A stretch of DNA of 64,000 nt. Origin: Gambelia wislizenii (taxonomy: Eukaryota; Chordata; Lepidosauria; Squamata; Crotaphytidae). This document shows, one piece after another, positions 35,168 through 46,939 of the stretch (positions are counted from its first letter, which is position 1; the number at the start of each line of letters is the position of its first letter). A program made the position numbers and the translations under genes. The stretch lies in contig JAUMIR010000005.1 in NCBI GenBank assembly GCA_030847615.1, forward strand, positions 214,070,645 through 214,134,644. The letters are read 5' to 3'. The notes beneath the pieces were generated by a model, which saw only the letters and a list, made by a program, of their open reading frames with translations, had not been told where the DNA came from and did no database searches.

Positions 35168-38060
35168 AATTTATTTATTTATTTAATTTATTCATATCCT
35201 GCCTTTCTTTCAATATAGGTACCCAATGTGGTTAACAATGAATTTAAAATAATACAAATGAAAAGCAAGACAAACACATTAAAAGTACAAGTATAAAAAT
35301 TAAAAAGCAATTAAACAATTTCTGTGGTTAAAATCATTAAACATTAAAAATATTAAAACATATTAAAAACTGTATGCAAACCTTAAAATCCATCACACTG
35401 AATTTAAAAGTCCAACCCTCATTAGTAGATAAATACTTGATGGCACAAAAATGTCTTAACCTGCTGCCTGAAGGAGAGCAAAGATGGGGCTTTATAGGTC
35501 AAAATCAGCACTTTGAAATGTGCCTGTGGAGCTGTAGCAACAGGGAAGTTGTGTGCTTCCTGTAGCTAGCCCCTGTTAACAGCCTAGCTCTTTGGGCCAA
35601 CTGAAGTTTCTGAACACTTTTTAAAGGCAGCCCCATGTAGAGCGCATTACAGTAAGCCAAATGAGATTTAACCAAGGCATATAGCATTGTGACCAGATCT
35701 GACTTGTCCAGGAATGGGCACAGTTGGCACACTAGCTTTAACTTTGCAAAGCCACTCCTGGTCACTGCTGAAACCTGGGCCTCCAGGCTCAGAGCTGAAT
35801 CAAGGAGTACCCCCAAACTGTGAACCTGCATTTTCAGAGGGAGTATAACCCCATCTAACATAGGCTGAGTTCCTGTTCCCAGATCTGTCTTACGACTGAC
35901 CAAGAGCACCTCTGTCTTGTCTGGATTAAGCTTAGTTTGTTTGCCCTCATCCAGTCCGTTACAGCTGCCAGGCGCCAGTTTAGCACAGGAACAGCTTCCT
36001 TGAAGTTAGGGGAAAAGGAGTAATAGAGCTTGGTATCACCAACATACTGGTGACACCTGACCCCAAAACTCTGGACTACCTCTCTCAGCAGTTTAATATA
36101 TATGTTAAATAGCATACGGGATAAGACTCCATAGGTCTATGGCCAAGGGGTTGAGCAGGAATTCCCCACCACCATCCTCTGAGAGCACCCCTCCAGGAAA
36201 GAATGGAGCTACTGTAGAACAGTACTGTAAAGCCCCAGCCCAGAGAGGTGACTCAGAAGGATGCCATGGTTGATGGTATCAAAAGCCACTGAGAGGTCCA
36301 GCAGAACCAACAGGGACACACACCCCCTGTCCAGTTCCCTGCATAGGCCATACACCAAGGCAAGCCAAGCCTGTGTCACATAACCAGATCTGAAACCAGA
36401 CTGAAATGGATCTAGCTTATGCACCTCATCTAGGAACCCATGGAGTTGAGAAGCCACTGCATGCTCTAGTACCTTGCTCAAAAAGGGAAGGTTGGAAAGG
36501 GAAGGGTTCTCTCCTGGGCCCAGTGCTATTCAACATCTTTATCAATGACTTAGATGACAGAATTGGGGGCATACTTATCAAATTTGCAGATGACACCAAA
36601 TTAGGAGGAGTAGCTAATACCCTAGAGGACAGGATCAAAATTCAAAATGACCTGGATAGACTGGAGAGCTGGGCCAAAGCTAACAAAATGAAATTCAATA
36701 CGGAGAAATGTAAGGTACTGCACTTAGGGCAGAAAAATGAAATGCATAGATACAAGATGGGGGAGATCTGGCTGAACGAGACTACGTGTGAAAGGGATCT
36801 AGGAGTCTTAGTAGACCACAAGTTGAACTTGAGTCAACAGTGTGATGCGGCAGCTAAAAAGCCCAATGTGATTTTGAGTTGCATCAATAGAAGTATAGTG
36901 TCTAGATCAAGGGAAGTAATAGTGCCACTCTATTCTGCCTTGGTCAGACACTATACTTCTATTGATGTGTCTAGTTCTGGGCACCACAATTCAAAAAGAT
37001 ATTGACAAATTGGGAGCATGTCCAGAGGAGGGCAACTAGAATGGTGAAAGGTCTGGAAACCATGCCTTATGAGGAAAGACTTAGGGAGCTGGGTATGTTT
37101 AGCCTGGAAAAAAGGTGGTTAAGGGGCGATATGATAGCCCTGTTTAAGTATTTGAAGGGGTGTCACATTGAGGATGGAGCAAGCTTGTTTTCTGCTGCTC
37201 CAGAGACTAGAACACGGAGCAATGGATGCAAGCTCCAGGAACAGGTATTCCACCTCAACATTAGGAGGAACTTTCTGACAGTAAGAGCTGTTCAGCAGTG
37301 GAACACACTCCCTCAGAGCGTAGTGGGGTCTTCTTCCTTGGAGGTCTTTAAACAGAGGCTGAATGGCCAACTGTCAGGGATGCTTTGATCATGATTCGTG
37401 CATGGCAGGGGGTTGGACTGGATGGCCCTTGTGGTCTCTTCCAACTCTACAGTTCTATGATTCTATGAATCTGGCCTATTTATCTGGCCTAGTTATCTAT
37501 TATAGTAGGATCCAGGGGAGGTTTTTTCTGAAGAGGTCTTACCACAGCTTTCTTCAGTCATGTTGGAACCCTGCCTTGTTGTAAAGAGACAGTAATCACT
37601 TCCCTTACCCACTCAGCCAATCCTTCTCTGGCCTGTTTAATCAGCCAGGAAGGGCAAGGGTCTAGTACACATGTGGTGGCTCTCATCTCTCCAAGGATCC
37701 TGTCCACATCCTCAGGCTGCACAAATTGAAAAGTACCCATCAACACTGGACAAGCAGGAGCCAAGGTTACATCCACTGGAATTGTATCAGCTCTGGCATC
37801 TAAATCAGAATAAATCTGAGCAACTTTATTTGCGGAATGGTGTGCAGATTCTTTGCAGCAAGCTGTTTTTTCCAATGAGTTATGTCTTCTCATGATATGT
37901 GCAAAATATAACTGTCTCAGTTTAGTCATCTTGGTTTCTAGGGAGATTTGCTCTTGGACCCATTTATTAGCCTTTTTAAAAAGTAGGTTTGTCTTAAACA
38001 CTGAAGGAATTTGGGCAAATTGTTCTGTAATACTGATGGTTGTCTGCAAAAAGCTCCCAG
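35168..38060 (-). mobile_element. L2-like LINE, split by a CR1
   Basis: Two - strand segments (35,168-36,502 and 37,469-38,060) are collinear parts of one element. From right to left the protein reads ADTIPVDVTLAPACPVLMGT, LDPCPSWLIKQAREGLAEWV, then across the CR1 to SKVLEHAVASQLHGFLDEVH and LLDLSVAFDTINHGILLSHL. RCHQYVGDTKLYYSF follows (catalytic YADD expected, here YVGD, so dead), then LGVLLDSALSLEAQVSAVTR and CNALYMGLPLKSVQKLQLAQ. The 3' tail at 35,168-35,370 is antisense TTTATTTATTTATTTAATTT. Several frameshifts. It lies in intron 8 in antisense. Confidence 0.8.
36503..37468 (+). mobile_element. CR1 LINE 3' part nested in the L2-like LINE
   Basis: It begins in RT motif B ([20 protein letters not shown]), has an intact [17 protein letters not shown] catalytic box near 36,585 and continues through CERDLGVLVDHKLNLSQQCD. 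The frame shifts near 37,000. It ends with KYLKGCHIEDGASLFSAAPE, VRAVQQWNTLPQSVV and the CR1 tail TCTATGATTCTATGA. Because it splits a collinear L2-like element, it inserted later. Confidence 0.88.
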
Positions 38061-38884
38061 TTAGGAATGGGCAAATCCATATGTTTTCAGTCTATGTAAC
38101 TTTTATGTATTTTCTCCTATACACCTATTCCATTCTGCTTTTCATTTGATCTGTGATATCATCCAGATGGGGTCATTTTGAATTTCCTTGCAATTTTAAA
38201 ATTATTTTTTAAAATTATCTACAAGATTAGTGCTAATTTTCTATAAACTTCTATTGAAAAACCCCCACTGATAGCACTATAAGAGCTTATAGAATTAGTG
38301 CTAATCTTGAGAGATTTTTTAAAAAATTATAAATTTTGAGAAGGCTTTGGAAGAAAAATATCTGGATGCAAAATGGGGAGAGGATATGGGCATTGGATAT
38401 ACTCACATCTAATGTCACAGCCCATGTCACATGCAAGACACCCACAAATGAATCAAAATGTGTTATCATTATGAAATGTTATCAACACTGGAAAATATCA
38501 GGGATTTTTTTAAAAGTCACTTTTCTGGTAGGAACAAAAAAAGTAGGAAGGTGAGGAAAACAAGCTCCAAACATCTTGTATTTAGCAAAATATAATTTTG
38601 ATCTCAGAAAAAAGTGGTGTGTGCCATACAGAAATCCTCCATTATAGAGACACATTTTGTGTGTCTGGATAAGCGCTATGACTAAAAATAGCAATACATG
38701 AACATTAACACAGAAATATTTATTTGAATCCTATATTAAATATATCTTTCTCTAAATGCTTTAAAAATATTTTAATGTGATTTTTCTAGCAGAGAACTGT
38801 GTCAAAACAGGATATTGTGAAAAACAGGATGTAACTATTGGTGCAATCTTGTGCAACCTCACCTAGGAATAAGGCCTGTTGTAC
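38061..38884. other. Part of intron 8, no feature seen
   Basis: No repeat family or coding signal recognised. Confidence 0.35.
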
Positions 38885-41265
38885 ACAGTGAGACTTATCT
38901 TTTTTTTTTTAATATATATTTTTATTATAGATTTCATCCATATTTTAATCTCATTATACAGTCGTATCATACATTCTTATTACATACCATCCACATGATT
39001 TTCTCCCATACTTTTCTTACATTTAACTAACCATTAATTACAATCATCCAATCTTTCTTTCTTTTTTAACGTACAGTTAAAATCTTCCTCATCTATTTCT
39101 AACTTATCTTAACACCCAAACTTTAAACTCATTCTGCAACATTCGCTACTTCCCATCAAGTTTTATCATTGGTATCTATTCTATCCCATTTTCTTTTTCT
39201 GCCCCTCTTTTCACAGTGCTTAATGTTCACGGGGACTTAATTTTTTTATTTGGCTTCTCCAAACAGTTGGAGGTTACTCAAGCTTTCTCTCTTCTTTTCC
39301 TCACTTTAAATCAAAATCCAGCATCTATTTCCTTTCCTCATATTTCTGACAGATATTCTCTCATTTTCTTCCAATCTGTCCCAAATTCCTTCATATTCTT
39401 ATTTCTAATTGCCTTTGTTAACATATCAAGATACATGAGTTCAATCACTTTAATCCCCCATTCTTCTTTTGTGGGGGTAGTTTCTAGTTTCCAATGCCGC
39501 GCATACGTAATTCTGGTCGCCAGTATTAAATTAAACATTACTTTCTCATTTGCTTTATCCATGGGCTCATCAAAAATACATAACAAATATTTTTCAGGTC
39601 TCATTCTCAAAGGTATTTTCAATATCTCTTCAACTGTGGTATGGATCATAACCCAAAACTTCCATGCTTTGGCACATGACCACCAACAATGAAAAAAAGT
39701 TCCCACTTCTGTTTTACACTTCCAACATCTATTACTAGATGTTTTATAAATTCTTGATATTTTGTCGGGGGTCATGTACCATCTATAGAACATTTTCCAA
39801 CAGTTCTCCTTCAGGTCTTGGCATGCTGTTAATGATAACGTCCTATTCCACAGTTTTTCCCATTGATCAAATCTGAATGTTTTTTTAATGTTTTGCGCCC
39901 ACTTTACCATAGTTTCTTTAACTATCTCTCCCTCACAATCCCATTTTAACAATATTTTGTAGATCTTAGCTAACGTTCTTACATCTTCTGATAATATTAC
40001 CTCCTCCAGTTCTGAGTTTATTTGTTTAATTCCGTATATTTTCATATCTTGTCTTAACCTCTCTCTGACTTGACGGTATAACAGCCAATGACAATTAATT
40101 CCTTCTATTTTTAGTTCCTCTTGTGTTTTAATCTCTGGTTTATTCCCTTCCCACCTTAACAGATCTCCGTACTTTAACCATTCAACCTCTCGTACTTTTT
40201 CCCTCCTATAAAAAGCTTCGTGTGGGGAAATCCACAAAGGGGTTTTCAATAGACAGCAACTTTTATATTTCTTCCAATTCCGGAGGAGCGGTTTCCGTAT
40301 ATAATGATCGTTAAAATCTTTATTTACTATTTCCTTGTCAAACCAAACATAAGCATGCCACCCAAATCTCAATTTGTCACTCTCCACCGATAATATTGTT
40401 TCATCTTTCAGATCGCACCATATCTTTACCCAGTGCAGACAACTGGCATGAAAATATAATTTCAAATTTGGGAGGCCCAAGCCTCCCCTTTCCTTAGCAT
40501 CCTGGAGGTATTTTAATTTTATCCTTGGTTTTCTGCCTGCCCAGATAAACTTACTTAACTCTTTCTGCCACTCATATAGAATACCATCATTATTTATAGT
40601 GGGGATCATTTGAAATAGAAAAAGGACTTTGGGCAAGATGTTCATTTTTATAACCGCGATTCAGCCCAGCATTGACAGCTTTAATTTGGACCAACCTTCT
40701 AATGAACGTTTTATTTCTTTCCACATTTTAACATAGTTGTTTTTGATTAAATCGCTGTTATTTTTAGTTAAATTTATTCCCAAATATTTAATTTTATTCT
40801 CCCATTTGAACTCAGTCTCATTCTCTATCTCTTTCTTTTCTTGTCCATTTAAATTAAATGGGAACATGGATGTTTTATTTCTGTTTATTTTCAAACCCGA
40901 CACTTCCTCAAAAGTTTTCAATATGTTCATTATTTCACCTATATTTTCATGTGGATCTTCCAAAACCAGAACTAAATCATCTGCATATGCCCTCACTTTA
41001 ATCTCACATTTCCCCACTTTTAACCCCTTTATCTCCCTATTATTTTTGATGTTATTTATAAGCAATTCCATCGCAATTATAAAGAGGAGTGGGGATATTG
41101 GGCAGCCTTGTCTGGTTCCTCTAAAGATTTTAATATTTTCCGACAGATCTCCATTTACATTTATAGTAGCACTTTGGTCTCGATATATCGCTCCAATCCA
41201 TCTAAGAAACTCTTCTCCACAATTTATCAACCTTAATATGTTCTTTTACAGTGAGACTTATCTTT
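38885..41265 (-). mobile_element. L1 LINE insertion on -, 5'-truncated, with 18-bp target duplication
   Basis: ACAGTGAGACTTATCTTT occurs at 38,885-38,902 and 41,248-41,265. The poly(A) tail appears on + as a T run at about 38,900-38,910. The insert starts (on -) at about 41,247 inside the RT domain. It differs clearly in protein and 3' sequence from the + copy at 30.5 kb, so it belongs to another L1 lineage. It lies in intron 8 in antisense to the host gene. Confidence 0.92.
39338..41230 (-). pseudogene. L1 ORF2 protein fragment on -, one stop
   Basis: From 41,230 downward: EEFLRWIGAIYRDQSATINV, GTRQGCPISPLLFIIAMELL (motif B), VRAYADDLVLVLEDP (catalytic box intact, near 40,985) and IKYLGINLTKNNSDLIKNNY. 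A TGA near 40,659-40,661 lies in the LSMLG...IAVIKMNILP stretch, where a sense codon is expected (Arg in the other copy; CGA to TGA would be CpG decay). The frame then stays open for 435 codons to 39,338. The C-terminal CWKCKTEVGTFFHCWWSC motif (C-x2-C-x8-H-x4-C) is present. ORF1 and endonuclease are missing. Confidence 0.9.
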
Positions 41266-41606
41266 GAGGAGACATGTATAGGGTTACATTGCAACTTCTG
41301 ATCTGTCCGTTGGTCTGATCAAATCAGATGGTCCACATCAGATGAGATGGTATAATAATTTGCAAGATCAAATTTCTGAGCATCCCTGCTTCCAGTGACT
41401 GCATATATATGTCTTGTTATAATGAATGTTCACATGCTTAGATAACCAACACTGGATTTACTCATGTTAGTATTTTTCAATGACAGCTGAGAATTTGTAA
41501 CGTTTTCAGGAGTCAAATTTTAAAGATTTAAGAGCCTTAATTTTAGTTAGCTTAATTTGAAAGTACTGTCAGTAAACATAACTGTTTTGGAAACATTCTC
41601 TCTTAG
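41266..41606. other. End of intron 8, no feature seen
   Basis: Unique-looking AT-rich sequence leading into the exon 9 acceptor. Confidence 0.4.
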
Positions 41607-41694
41607 GTGTGCTGCAGAGACTTTATTGCAAAACGGCTACATTCCATTGTCAAATACAGTGAAGCAGCTGATGAAGACCATTTTGATAGTTCAG
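41607..41694 (+). CDS. CFAP54: Host gene exon 9 of 14
   Basis: Acceptor TTCTCTCTTAG, donor TTCAG|GTCAGA; 88 bases, phase 0 in and phase 1 out. It encodes CCRDFIAKRLHSIVKYSEAA and an acidic end (DEDHFDSS). The 6.7-kb intron before it holds the L2-like/CR1 nest and the second L1 insertion. Confidence 0.72.
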
Positions 41695-41837
41695 GTCAGA
41701 GTACACATATTGCCATAAGTCCTACTTATCGACAAAAAGACTTCTTCATGTCCTTTTGGACTACTAAGATGATATTATTTATTCTGTGTGTATTAAAGGG
41801 CCACATCTCAATCACACAGAGGTCATATTAAGGACAG

Positions 41838-42099
41838 ATATTAGCACAATAGAGGGCCAGCTTGGTGTATTGTGTGAGTGTTGGACTAGGACTCTGAGGG
41901 ACCAGAGTTCAAATTCCTGCTGTGTGATGGAAATGAACTAGATGACCACGGCCAAGTTGCCCCTCTCAACCTCAGAGGAAGGCAATAGCAAACCCCTTCT
42001 GAAAAATCTTGCCAAGAAAACTCCATTATAGGTTCATCTTAACGTTGCCATAGATTGGAAGTGACTTGAAGGCACACAATACACACATATTAGCACAAT
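41838..42099 (+). mobile_element. Sauria-like tRNA SINE with 13-bp target duplication
   Basis: ATATTAGCACAAT lies at 41,838-41,850 and 42,087-42,099. The body (41,851-42,086) shows GTGTTGGACTAGGACTCTG and a degraded B box (AGAGTTCAAATTCC). The shared part CAGAGGAAGGCAATAGCAAA follows, and then the BovB-type end GACTTGAAGGCACACAA. It lies in intron 9. Confidence 0.88.
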
Positions 42100-42775
42100 T
42101 AATACAGCAAGTATTAAACCTTAATCCAAATACTTTTTGTATCAGAATAAATCAGAAAAATTCATTTTGTCATTATTGTGTCTCATTTAATCTTAGTAGA
42201 ATCTACTGAATTTATTGGCTCTGTCTCCTTTTTTTTTTTTTTAAAAGAAGATATCTATTCTTGGGATATCACAGAGGAACAACCCACCACGATCGGATTA
42301 AACCTTCTGTGCCAAACCTGACTAGGGAAGAGTCTATATTCATTTTGAGTTTAGATCATTAACACCCCTTCTCTTTTACATCAGTTTTCTGCCCTGCGAA
42401 CCTGATGTAGTTTAGACTTTCTCCAGTTCAGTCAGGTGTTCAAAATTAACAGGATTAAGTAGGCAGTAAAATTAGAAAAGGGTAAAAAGAATAATGAAGA
42501 TAGAAGGGACCTCTATACAGACAGAAAGAAAAAGTTGACAGAGACAGAAGTTAAAGAGGAAACCATCCCCCCCCCCCAATGGCTCAGAAGCTGATCAGGG
42601 GTGGTAATAAATAACAGTGTGTGTCTGCAATTGAGTGCAGAGAGGAGTTACAGAAAGTATTCTAAACCTCCAGTGAGAGTGAAGCGGAGGAAATTAAAAT
42701 GAACATTTGCCATAAAGGTGGGGAGGGCACTGAGCGGAGGCAAAATTTTAAACATAATGAGACAGTGAGTACAGG
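42100..42775. other. Part of intron 9, no feature seen
   Basis: Purine-rich in its second half; no repeat family recognised. Confidence 0.35.
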
Positions 42776-42784
42776 TTGTCTGCC

Positions 42785-43060
42785 ATATCCATGGATTCGG
42801 TATCCACAGATTCACTTATCCACATCCGAAAAAAATGTTCTCTCCAAGCATTTCTAGGTCCTCCGATATGATTCTATGGTCAGCTTTGGGCATTTGTCTC
42901 ATTAAAAATAATAGGGTTTTCTATTATCCATGGTTTCAAGTATCCCTTTTCCTGGGCCTTGACATCTCTGTGTTCAAATATTATTTTCTGTGCAGAAAAT
43001 TCAATGTTGGGTGCAAACAAGTGCTGTTTTCTGTGCCAAAAAGTGTAAAATAATCACATA
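42785..43060. mobile_element. Degraded pogo/Tigger-like MITE and palindromic motif
   Basis: ATATCCATGGATTCGGTATC near 42,785 and TTATCCATGGTTTCAAGTAT near 42,916 resemble the ends of the Tigger-like MITEs at 28.5 and 61.6 kb. It is followed by TTTTCTGTGCAGAAAA near 42,984, the same palindrome as at 8.66-8.78 kb. Ends are not defined. Confidence 0.4.
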
Positions 43061-43439
43061 GGTAAAAATGGGCATCTTTCTGTAAATATGCTACTGAAAA
43101 TCATTTTGACCACTTTCATTGCATTTTGCACATAGTATTTTCTTTTCTGGTACCTCTGTTGGATAGGGGACTTTTGTTTTCATCAATCAAAGTTTACCTG
43201 ACAGGCCTTAATGCATTTGTTTCTCCTAGTCCATATACATTTCCCTTTTTAATTTTTCTGAAGTTAAGAGATTCCTGAGGGTGTGTGCAAAAGTTGTTTT
43301 TCTCACTGTCAGTTAAACCACTCTTGGAGTTTGCCAGTAGTGTTATCATAAGTGACTGGCTGTTCGTCAACTGTTGGTTACAGCCTCATGGAACCATTTA
43401 TTGGAAAAGCAGTTTTTAAAAATAGTAGTTACTGTAGTG

Positions 43440-44104
43440 TCATAGTAGTTCCCCCGCCAAATCCTGCATCATTCTTACAACATACTTTGCACTCATCTGA
43501 AGGACCATGGCTTTATACCCTACTTGTAAAGGGTTTCAAACTATTTGTGTGCTGCTCTAGACCTAAGAAATATTAAAAGTTGTTCCCCAAATTGTTTGCA
43601 AAAGGGACTACCAATGACCTTTAGCTTATTAGCTGGCCAATTTACCCAAGCCTGGCTTTTTCTGAAATCATTTGACAAAGGTAATCTGGTGACGGCTACA
43701 TCATCATTAAAAATTGTCACATTGATGTGAGATCCTGAATTGGCAGATCAGTATTGTCAACAGTGCTCGCATAATTTGCCTTTCAACCACCTCAGACATA
43801 GTTAGCTGCTACTCCCATATTTTTGATGCACAGAGACCATGCTGAAGAAGAAAAAAAAGGTTGCTGACCTGTAACTGATGTCCTTTGAGTGGTCATCTAT
43901 GCATTCATACAACCTTCCCATCTTATACATACTGGCATATTTAAGGTTCATGTTTATTCCATGGTGTTAGCTGGTTTTTACAGCTGAGGGGATGGTTTCT
44001 TGAGCAGGTGCTTAAGAGGGGCTACTGCCAAAATCTACCTCTGGAAGGTTCTGACAAGCTGCTCTGTGCGGGTTTAGATCTTGTATATGTGAATGTACTG
44101 AATC
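43440..44104 (+). mobile_element. Old DIRS relic (recombinase C-terminus to terminal repeat)
   Basis: FKLFVCCSRPKKY (about 43,528-43,566) matches FRLFVCHSGLREG of DIRS copy 1. The terminal part GGTTGCTGACCTGTAACTGA and TTTGAGTGGTCATCTATGCA (43,858-43,905) matches the termini of copies 1 and 2. It is much more diverged than either. It stops about 20 bases before the exon 10 acceptor. Confidence 0.6.
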
Positions 44105-44124
44105 CTTTTACTGTTTCATTTCAG

Positions 44125-44274
44125 ATATGAAAGCAAAATTGCTGGTTTCTGTTCCTTTGGATGTGTCTCATGCACTTAAATGTTTCAACGAAAGCCTAGA
44201 AAAAGCAAAATACCACAGCAGATCCCTTAAATATAGTAGAAAACTGCTTTCACTGTTTCTTGCTCACACACAAG
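44125..44274 (+). CDS. CFAP54: Host gene exon 10 of 14, GC donor
   Basis: Acceptor TGTTTCATTTCAG; 150 bases, phase 1 in and phase 1 out. It encodes AKLLVSVPLDVSHALKCFNE and LEKAKYHSRSLKYSRKLLSL. The donor reads CAAG|GCAAGT, a non-canonical GC site in an otherwise perfect donor context. Using the nearby GT (44,280-44,281) would shift exon 11 into a frame that soon meets TGA. A DIRS relic ends about 20 bases upstream of the acceptor. Confidence 0.72.
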
Positions 44275-45177
44275 GCAAGTATTTGTTATTATTTCTCTAG
44301 AATAACAATAGCGTGTGTGTACAATTTGATGCTATATTAAGAAGTAAAACACCGGAATACTTAGTTTTAAGCAGAAAGGATAATTAATACATAAACAGTT
44401 GCCTCTTCTATATCTGGGTTGTTACAAAAGTAACTGTTGTAAGTGGATTTTTCTACCATGCCTACCATAGCAGCCCTTCTAGTCCTCTCCCCCTGCCAAA
44501 TGCTACACAGAGCATCAAGGGATCTCCCTGGTCAGTTGTGATGTGGGGAAGAGAAGGGGGTCCTTGAAAAATCTGTTGGAAGCAACTTTTGCTAGTTGCA
44601 TCTTTCTATTCAAGGAAGGCAGACCTTGCATCTTACCCAAGGGGTGGGGAAAGTGGAAGCTGTGGGCTTTCTGCAGCTTCTGAGCACCCACTTTGCAGCC
44701 CTTGAAATCTTCAAGGGACCCTAAACTCCCCAGGACCAAAAGGAACTGATGACAAAAATCAGTGGTGTGATTTTGCCCCTTGCAGTTTGCCACCTAATTT
44801 CATTGGAGGGCCAGAATAAGAGTTGTCTAGGGGCTTAAGATGCCAAAGCTAAGGCAGAAATGACCTTGAAGAGGCCTTCTTGCTAACTCCTGTTGCAGAG
44901 GCTTTTCTTTTTCTTTTTCTATTTAGAGGCACAACTTCTTGCTTTAGGCAAAATTGAACTTACTTTTATCTGCAAACAGTCACACCTGTTTTCAATTTTC
45001 ATAGAAGTAGGGAATTACTTCTTGATGAAGAAAAAGGCAAAGACAATTTGGAGTCGTTATAAATTCTTTATTGTGAGAAATTATCTTGTTCTTACAGTTA
45101 ATCTCTACCTCACTGTGTGAAATCAAATTTTTGGACAGAATATATTTAATACATCAATTGTTTTTTTTTAAAACTAG
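44275..45177. other. Intron 10 with GC donor
   Basis: 903 bases starting GCAAGT and ending AAACTAG. No repeat family recognised. Confidence 0.6.
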
Positions 45178-45378
45178 AACATTCTGGAAGGTTAAGCAGA
45201 ACAAAGGAAATCTCCTCACATGGAAAAGTGGGATTTATGATGGGGGCTGAATTGACATACCAACCAGGACCACCTGATCTTTCAGAAGAAACTTTTAGTT
45301 GCCTTGGTATGGTTCAAAACAACTCCATTCCACAATCAAAACTGCCATTAGTAGTTGCTTCATATGAGCACACGCTTG
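45178..45378 (+). CDS. CFAP54: Host gene exon 11 of 14
   Basis: Acceptor TTTTTTTTAAAACTAG, donor GCTTG|GTAAGA; 201 bases, phase 1 in and phase 1 out. It encodes HGKVGFMMGAELTYQPGPPD and a segment ending LPLVVASYEHTL. It is probably a loop-rich linker. Confidence 0.72.
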
Positions 45379-46625
45379 GTAAGATCATACTCCAGTTGTT
45401 TCTTATTTATTTTATCCTATTTTTCAGAGAGAAAAATGGGCTACTAGAGAGCCCTAAAAATCAGTTAAAAAACAAACAAGACAGTCTCGGTTCTCAGGCT
45501 TAGACATGACACAAAAGAAAAGGAGGAAGCCTTAACTTGAAAAGAGTCTTTGTTGTTGTTGTTTTGTTCGATAATATCATCTTCCATACTACATTTTGAC
45601 TTCATTCCTGTTCCAATTGTTACTACACATTAAGTTGTCACATAATGTTTTAGGTTCATCACAGTGATGTCCTTACTCAAATTGTCTATTAATTATAACA
45701 GCAGCATTTTACTATTGCTAGTCTAGAACAGAGATTTTGACTAACTAAATTTTATGTATTAATCAACCAAGAAATCCCAAAATAGCCCAGTCAGCCCAGA
45801 TATCTGTGAGGTGTGATTTTAAAATTTCTGACTTTTTTTTCAAAAGATTTCACAAGTTATCTCATTTGTTGATGAGGTTAGTTTCAATAGATGAAAGCTA
45901 AGCTCAGGCTTAAACACCATTTAATTAAGCTATTTTTAAAAATAACATTTTTGTTTCTTACAGGCCATTTCCTATTTCATAGACTTTGAATTATAAAGTT
46001 GTCACATGCTTGTGATGGCAACTCCTTTTCCCATCTGCCCTTCTAAGTAAATTGACAGCATAAATTCTTATTTTTATGTTAAATATTATTACTAGAAAAT
46101 AAATTGGATGAAAACTTGGCTTACACACATCAAGTTCCTTTACTACTGAAATCAGCTGAAATCAGCTGATGACTGCCGAATAGAATTGTAGCAAAAAATG
46201 GGATCACTAAGAAACAAGAGATGATTTGATCATCTTTCTCATAGAAACCCTAAGAAGAAGCAGACGCTCAGAAAAGTTTGGGTGGAGAAAGCCTAAGGAG
46301 AGGAACACCCAATGTACATTTTCAGTAGCCATGGAATGCTGTGGGGCGAGTAGGAGGATGTCTTTTGGAGGAAAAAACCAGGATGATTTGTTGTGTGTGT
46401 CTGTGTGTGCGTGTAATGGGATGGATTGCTCTGGCCAGCTAGCTGGAACCCTGCAACATTTTGATGCAAGTCCCAGTTGTATTACACTGTAAAAATAGCA
46501 TCCCAAAATACTAAATGTAAGTAAATAATGTTAGCTAGCATAATTATTAGTTAGTTACATAAATGTATTCTGTAATTGATGTATTAATGTTTAAATTGTC
46601 TCCCCCTCAACTTGGTGAAAATCAG
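45379..46625. other. Intron 11, no feature seen
   Basis: AT-rich sequence with no recognised repeat family and no additional exon in a fitting phase. Confidence 0.4.
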
Positions 46626-46713
46626 AAGCTCTTCACACAAATAACCAGCAAGGCCTCAAGGTGCAGGCATTCCATGAACTTGGAAACCTTCACTTTTCTA
46701 CAGGAAACAAAAG
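46626..46713 (+). CDS. CFAP54: Host gene exon 12 of 14
   Basis: Acceptor GGTGAAAATCAG, donor AAAAG|GTATGT; 88 bases, phase 1 in and phase 2 out. It encodes QQGLKVQAFHELGNLHFSTG, which reads like one TPR-type helical repeat. A candidate solo LTR follows 226 bases downstream in the next intron. Confidence 0.73.
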
Positions 46714-46939
46714 GTATGTTGAATGCAACAAATGCAAGATGATACTATCTGAGATTTTCAATGTTAATATGATTAGGTAAAGGAATAGGTCAAGGGGTTG
46801 GGAGATTATCTGCTAAGGCCTGCAGTGAAACCTATAAACATTAACAGTTTAAGTTACACTATCTTTTAGTGTGTCTCACAGCAGGTCTCACTCAAATTAA
46901 GATATTAATATGGGGAATTTTAATTAACTAACATTGGGC

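Noticed and set aside
39216..39692. 158-codon + strand open frame
   Set aside because: Also antisense to L1 ORF2, with no independent coding feature.
40737..41267. 176-codon + strand open frame
   Set aside because: Antisense shadow of the L1 ORF2 on the - strand; hydrophobic composition results from the opposite strand.
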